From Fumia sp045645505 (GTDB taxonomy: Bacteria > Bacillota > Clostridia > Oscillospirales > Ruminococcaceae), in assembly GCA_045645505.1 (NCBI GenBank), contig JAZRIW010000002.1:1-64000 (forward strand): a DNA stretch of 64,000 bases, given 5' to 3'. Below, in pieces: positions 60,611 to 64,000 of the stretch (within the stretch, counting starts at the first letter, position 1; every line of letters begins with the position of its first letter). Below the pieces are notes generated by a model. The model saw only the letters and a program-made list of their open reading frames with translations. It was not told the origin of the DNA and did not search any database. Made by a program: the position numbers and the translations under genes.

Positions 60611-61756
60611 TTGTCATTGGGAATTTATCTTGATAATTGTGCCACTACAAAGGTGTGCGATGAGGCGATAGATGCGGCTGTAAAGGTAATGCGTGAGCAG
60701 TATGGTAATCCTTCTTCACTCCATAAAATGGGAATTGAAGCTGAAAATATTTTGACTTCTGCAAGAAAAACTATAGCGTCAATTTTAAACTGTGATGCTG
60801 ATTCGGTTATCTTTACAAGTGGTGCGACGGAAAGTAACAATATAGCAATTTTCGGTGGTGTAAGTGCTCGTAAAAGAGGCGGAAAGACGATTATAACCGA
60901 TGCGATAGAGCATCCTTCAGTGGAAAATGCATTAGTGCATCTTGAATCACAAGGTTATACGGTAAAAAGAGTAAAACCTTCTGATAATGGGAATTTTTCT
61001 GCTGATGATTTTGTCCTTTCAATTGATGATGATACTGTTTTACTTACTTTTATGATGGTGAATAACGAGTTGGGTACAGTTTTACCTTATGAGGAGATAG
61101 TTAAAAAGGCAAGGAAAAAGTGTCCTGATATATTAATCCATATGGATGCTGTTCAGGGATTCACAAAATTTCCGTTAAATTTAAAAAAAGTGGATGTTGA
61201 CCTTGTTTCGATAAGCGGACATAAACTTTATGCCCCTAAGGGAATAGGCGCACTTTATATAAAAAAAGGAATCAGAATAGAAAGTGTTTTAAAAGGCGGA
61301 GGACAGGAAAAAAATCTTCGCAGCGGAACACAGGCTGTTCCACTTGCGGCGGCTTTTGATGAGGCATTAAAGCTTTGTAACGAAAGAAAAACTGAGATTT
61401 TTAAAAATTATGAATTTTTAAATGATTATCTCAGAAAGGCTTTTGAGAATACAAAAGAAGTAGTAATAAATTCTCCCAGTGGTGCATCGCCGCATCTTAT
61501 AAATATTTCAGTACCCGGTATTCCTTCGGAAATAATGCTTCATTTTCTTGAGCAAAATGATATTTTTGTTTCAAGCGGCTCAGCTTGTTCAAAGGGAAAG
61601 CAGAGTACAGTGTTGAAAGCGGCAGGTATTTCTGATGAGAGGATAAAATCTGCTCTGAGGATAAGTTTTTCAAAGGATACAAAAAAGGAAGAACTGGATA
61701 TATTTATTAATACTTTAAAAGAAGGAATAAAGCGTTTTAAAAAGGTTATTAAATAG
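60611..61756 (+). CDS. Cysteine desulfurase (NifS/IscS-like)
   Basis: A 381-residue PLP enzyme that turns cysteine into alanine and an enzyme persulfide. YLDNCATTKVCDEA (start), TSGATESNN, HMDAVQGF, the Schiff-base Lys in SGHKLYAPKG, the RSGTQ motif and the loop with catalytic Cys SSGSACSKG are all intact. The start is TTG 60611 with AAGGAGG 5 nt upstream; TTG 60617 is a weaker choice. It lies 12 nt before thiI, so its main job is probably to give sulfur to ThiI, as with NifZ-ThiI in Bacillus. Confidence 0.95.
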   Translation: MSLGIYLDNCATTKVCDEAIDAAVKVMREQYGNPSSLHKMGIEAENILTSARKTIASILNCDADSVIFTSGATESNNIAIFGGVSARKRGGKTIITDAIEHPSVENALVHLESQGYTVKRVKPSDNGNFSADDFVLSIDDDTVLLTFMMVNNELGTVLPYEEIVKKARKKCPDILIHMDAVQGFTKFPLNLKKVDVDLVSISGHKLYAPKGIGALYIKKGIRIESVLKGGGQEKNLRSGTQAVPLAAAFDEALKLCNERKTEIFKNYEFLNDYLRKAFENTKEVVINSPSGASPHLINISVPGIPSEIMLHFLEQNDIFVSSGSACSKGKQSTVLKAAGISDERIKSALRISFSKDTKKEELDIFINTLKEGIKRFKKVIK

Positions 61757-61768
61757 AAGGGAAATTCA

Positions 61769-62941
61769 ATGAAAGAATTAATTTTGATTAAAAATGGCGA
61801 AATAGCTTTAAAAGGGTTGAACCGCAGCAGATTTGAAGATGTTTTAATAAAAAATATTCGTTGGAGATTAAAAGATTTAGGAGCATTTAAGTTAAAAAAA
61901 GCTCAATCTACTATATATTTAGAACCTGCAGATTCTGAAAGCTTTGATTTTGATGAAGCTTTATTAAGATTGCAGAAAATCTTTGGTATTGCTATGCTTT
62001 CAAGAGCTTTAGTGGTGGAAAAAAATCTTGACGCAATTAAAGATGCGGTTTCCGATTATGTTAAAGATGTACTTTCCGATGTAAAGACATTTAAGGTTGA
62101 ATCTAAAAGAGCTGATAAAAAATTCCCGTTGACATCTTTGCAGATTTCTGCAGAGGTTGGTGGAGTTTTACTTAAAAATTTTAACCACTTAAAAGTTGAT
62201 GTTCATAATCCCGATGTAACCATTATGGTGGAGATAAGGGATTTTGGTGCATATATTCATGCAGGTAAAATACCGGGTGCAGGTGGTATGCCGGTTTCTT
62301 CAAGCGGACGTGCGATGCTTCTGATTTCCGGCGGACTTGATAGTCCTGTTGCCGCTTATATGATGGCAAAAAGAGGACTTGCACTTTCTGCTGTGCATTT
62401 TGTCAGCCCTCCATATACGAGTGAACGTGCTTTACAAAAGGTAAAAACTCTTTGTGAAAAGCTTACTGCCTATACAGGTAAGATTAAATTTTATTGCGTT
62501 CCTTTTACCGAAATACAAGAGGCAATTAAAACACATTGTCCTGAAGAATTATTTACAATTATTATGCGTCGTCTTATGATGAGAATTGCTACCCGTCTTG
62601 CAAAACAAGAAGATATAAAAGCTCTTGTAACAGGGGAAAGTCTGGCACAGGTTGCAAGTCAGACCTTAGATGCACTTCATTGCACAGATACTTCTACCGA
62701 TTTGGTTGTGTTGCGTCCTTTGATTGGAATGGATAAGACAGAGATAATTGATATTGCATATAAAATTGACACATATGAAACTTCTATTTTACCTTATGAG
62801 GATTGCTGTACTGTTTTCACTCCCAAACATCCCCGTACAAAACCAAAACTTTATTTTGTTGAACAGGGAGAACGACATTTTGATTTTGAAGAACTTATAG
62901 ATAAAGCAATTGAAAATACCGAAATAAGCATTATTGATTAG
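61769..62941 (+). CDS. thiI: tRNA 4-thiouridine synthase ThiI (short form)
   Basis: A 390-residue enzyme that adenylates U8 of tRNA for sulfur insertion. An N-terminal ferredoxin-like domain and THUMP domain (about 55-165) precede the PP-loop ATPase domain with SGGLDSPVAAYM (about 188-199) and the conserved Cys in EDCCTVF. The C-terminal rhodanese domain of the E. coli protein is absent, as usual in Firmicutes, which matches a supply of persulfide by the adjacent desulfurase. Confidence 0.95.
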   Translation: MKELILIKNGEIALKGLNRSRFEDVLIKNIRWRLKDLGAFKLKKAQSTIYLEPADSESFDFDEALLRLQKIFGIAMLSRALVVEKNLDAIKDAVSDYVKDVLSDVKTFKVESKRADKKFPLTSLQISAEVGGVLLKNFNHLKVDVHNPDVTIMVEIRDFGAYIHAGKIPGAGGMPVSSSGRAMLLISGGLDSPVAAYMMAKRGLALSAVHFVSPPYTSERALQKVKTLCEKLTAYTGKIKFYCVPFTEIQEAIKTHCPEELFTIIMRRLMMRIATRLAKQEDIKALVTGESLAQVASQTLDALHCTDTSTDLVVLRPLIGMDKTEIIDIAYKIDTYETSILPYEDCCTVFTPKHPRTKPKLYFVEQGERHFDFEELIDKAIENTEISIID

Positions 62942-62951
62942 GAGAAATCAA

Positions 62952-63446
62952 ATGAAAAATATATTTAAAAAAATATCAGACGCAGTATGGATTTATATTA
63001 TTGTTACTGCTTGTTGTTTGTTTGTTTTGAATTTTGCTTTTGTTAATTCACTTTGTAAAGTAAGAGGTACAGATTTACAACAGGTTTCTGATTACAGTGA
63101 TCAGAGTTTCAATGAAAGCGGTGCTTTTGGAGATTGGGAAGAGTTTTCTGATTTTTATGAGGAAACTGTAACTGTAAGACCTGATTCGGCGCCGTCAGAG
63201 GATTCTCATGATGTTTCGGAGGAAATAAGCTCAGAAAGCATTTTGGGAGAAGAAACATCTTCTTCTCAGGAAATTGAGAATTCTTCGCAGGGTGGAATTG
63301 AAATAACACCTGTAATCCCTTCTGAATCAAGTGAAACTGTTATAAAACCTGAAGTATCTTCGGAAATTCAGATTGAACCTCAATTACCCTCCACCCCAAG
63401 TTTGGAAAGTAATGATTCACCATTTGATGCACCGGATGTAGAATAA
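62952..63446 (+). CDS. Exported or membrane-anchored Ser/Glu-rich protein, unknown
   Basis: A 164-residue protein with one N-terminal transmembrane segment or uncleaved signal (IYIIVTACCLFVLNFAFV, about 13-32) and then a low-complexity acidic stretch rich in Ser, Glu and Pro with repeated (S/E)SSE-type units to the end. No folded domain is seen. ATG 62952 follows TAGGAGAAA; an in-frame start at 62934 overlaps thiI. It sits 10 nt before a second gene of similar style, so the two likely act together at the cell surface. Confidence 0.75.
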   Translation: MKNIFKKISDAVWIYIIVTACCLFVLNFAFVNSLCKVRGTDLQQVSDYSDQSFNESGAFGDWEEFSDFYEETVTVRPDSAPSEDSHDVSEEISSESILGEETSSSQEIENSSQGGIEITPVIPSESSETVIKPEVSSEIQIEPQLPSTPSLESNDSPFDAPDVE

Positions 63447-63456
63447 AGGAGATTTT

Positions 63457-64000
63457 ATGAAAAATAAAATTCACTTGTTTATTATTGTATCTTGCATAGC
63501 ACTTGGAAGTTTTTTAACAGTTTTTGCTGTTGTAGGAGATGTTTTTGCCGGTGCCAATATGGTAATGAGCGAAAATATAGCAGTTGATAATGTTGATGAA
63601 AGTTTCATAAATGAAATTTCCAATGAAGGTGGTGTGCCTTTTATAGAAATTTCGGGTGAATCTTCCTTGGATGTTTCTGAAGAAACAAGTAGTGAGGCTT
63701 CATCGAAAGAAGAAAGCTCAAAGGTTATAGTTTCATCAGCTTTTGAAAGTTCATCAAGCAAAATCAGCTCTTCTGAACCTGTTACTTCTTCTGTGGTTTC
63801 AAGCAAACCAAGACCTGAAGATGCACCGGAGTACAGCACTCCGTCTTCAAAACCCCAAAGTTCCTCAAAACCTGTTGTTTCTTCAAAAGAGGAGTCATCT
63901 TCAAAACCTGAAAGTTCGCAGGTTTCTTCTGAATCATCTTCAAAGCCACCTGTTTCTTCTGTCCCAAGTGACGATTTAAAGGTTAAGGTAAAGGTGTCGG
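63457..64000 (+). CDS. Secreted Ser-rich-linker protein, 3' truncated by the window
   Basis: The frame is open from ATG 63457 to the last base of the window, at least 181 residues. It begins with a signal peptide (MKNKIHLFIIVSCIALGSFL, cleavage probably after VFA), then a Ser-rich linker with many SSKP/SSEP units from about residue 75 to 170. The final visible residues (DDLKVKVKVS) look like the first strand of a folded domain. The start has AAAGGAG 6 nt upstream. A SpoIID/LytB-type or cell-wall domain is possible but is a guess. Confidence 0.7.
   Translation, partial: MKNKIHLFIIVSCIALGSFLTVFAVVGDVFAGANMVMSENIAVDNVDESFINEISNEGGVPFIEISGESSLDVSEETSSEASSKEESSKVIVSSAFESSSSKISSSEPVTSSVVSSKPRPEDAPEYSTPSSKPQSSSKPVVSSKEESSSKPESSQVSSESSSKPPVSSVPSDDLKVKVKVS

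Noticed and set aside
63225..63420. Ser-rich repeats in the two last genes as a DNA repeat array
   Set aside because: The similarity is at codon level of low-complexity protein (Ser, Glu, Pro), not a regular nucleotide repeat unit.
1..64000. CRISPR arrays, insertion sequences, integrases or phage genes
   Set aside because: Reading both strands showed no regularly spaced direct repeats, no transposase or integrase frames, and gene content that is uniform in style; the tRNA genes have no visible attachment-site duplication.

Overview
This 64 kb window is chromosomal DNA of a low-GC Gram-positive bacterium. The density of genes, the strong AAGGAGG-type ribosome binding sites, TTG/GTG starts, T-box and glycine riboswitch control, and a spoIIGA-sigE pair plus a yaaT homologue point to an endospore-forming member of the Clostridia, probably a gut-type Oscillospirales/Ruminococcaceae relative. 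The taxonomic placement is inference. I see no insertion sequence, prophage, integrase or CRISPR array; two tRNA genes (Asn, Arg) are present.

Layout. 1-8.4 kb: tRNA-Asn, a HAD phosphatase, a DeoR regulator with an organophosphate-type MFS transporter, a tandem glycine riboswitch in front of an Ala/Gly:Na+ symporter, galM and an Xaa-Pro aminopeptidase. 8.4-12 kb: SGNH esterase, tRNA-Arg, a TSCPD protein, metA (acetyl-CoA type by residue E111), a DUF1858 protein. 11.3-19.5 kb: trmK, a Nif3 family protein, rqcH, valS, then thrS on the other strand behind a T-box leader. 19.5-25.8 kb: a BaiN-type flavoprotein, a degenerate PAS/kinase protein, ung, flavin reductase, acpP, and the sporulation pair spoIIGA-sigE flanked by two small Cys-rich genes. 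25.8-30.2 kb: a rarA / radical SAM / DUF2344 run and a small membrane protein. 30.2-33 kb: AraC regulator with eda and kdgK (2-keto-3-deoxygluconate catabolism). 33-36.5 kb: BCCT transporter and a winged-helix/cytidylyltransferase/choline kinase fusion, read as a phosphocholine module. 36.5-41.4 kb: nagA, an orphan MazF, a GH94 phosphorylase, an orphan ABC ATPase. 41.5-45.8 kb: trmL and the glycolytic run pgk-tpiA-gpmI. 45.8-49.7 kb: ferredoxin and a yaaT-holB-darA-speA type cluster. 49.7-53.5 kb: CorA, a polyprenyl-phosphate sugar transferase, a glycosyltransferase. 53.5-60.5 kb: addA and addB. 60.6-64 kb: cysteine desulfurase, thiI and two Ser-rich exported proteins, the last one cut by the window end.

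Most genes are well-known housekeeping or metabolic families. The parts that look least described are: (1) three small genes around the sigE locus and at 29.8 kb that all carry the same mACm-N16-CATAnnnT element, the pattern expected for the late mother-cell sigma factor SigK; (2) the one-protein fusion of a DNA-binding domain, a nucleotidyltransferase and a choline kinase, with repeated TGTTCAA elements in its own promoter and a BCCT transporter behind it; and (3) a degenerate histidine kinase that has lost its phosphoacceptor. Three genes are absent from a simple list of ORFs of 60 codons or more: the 40-residue Cys-rich protein at 23677-23799, the ferredoxin at 45827-46000 and the truncated exported protein at 63457-64000.
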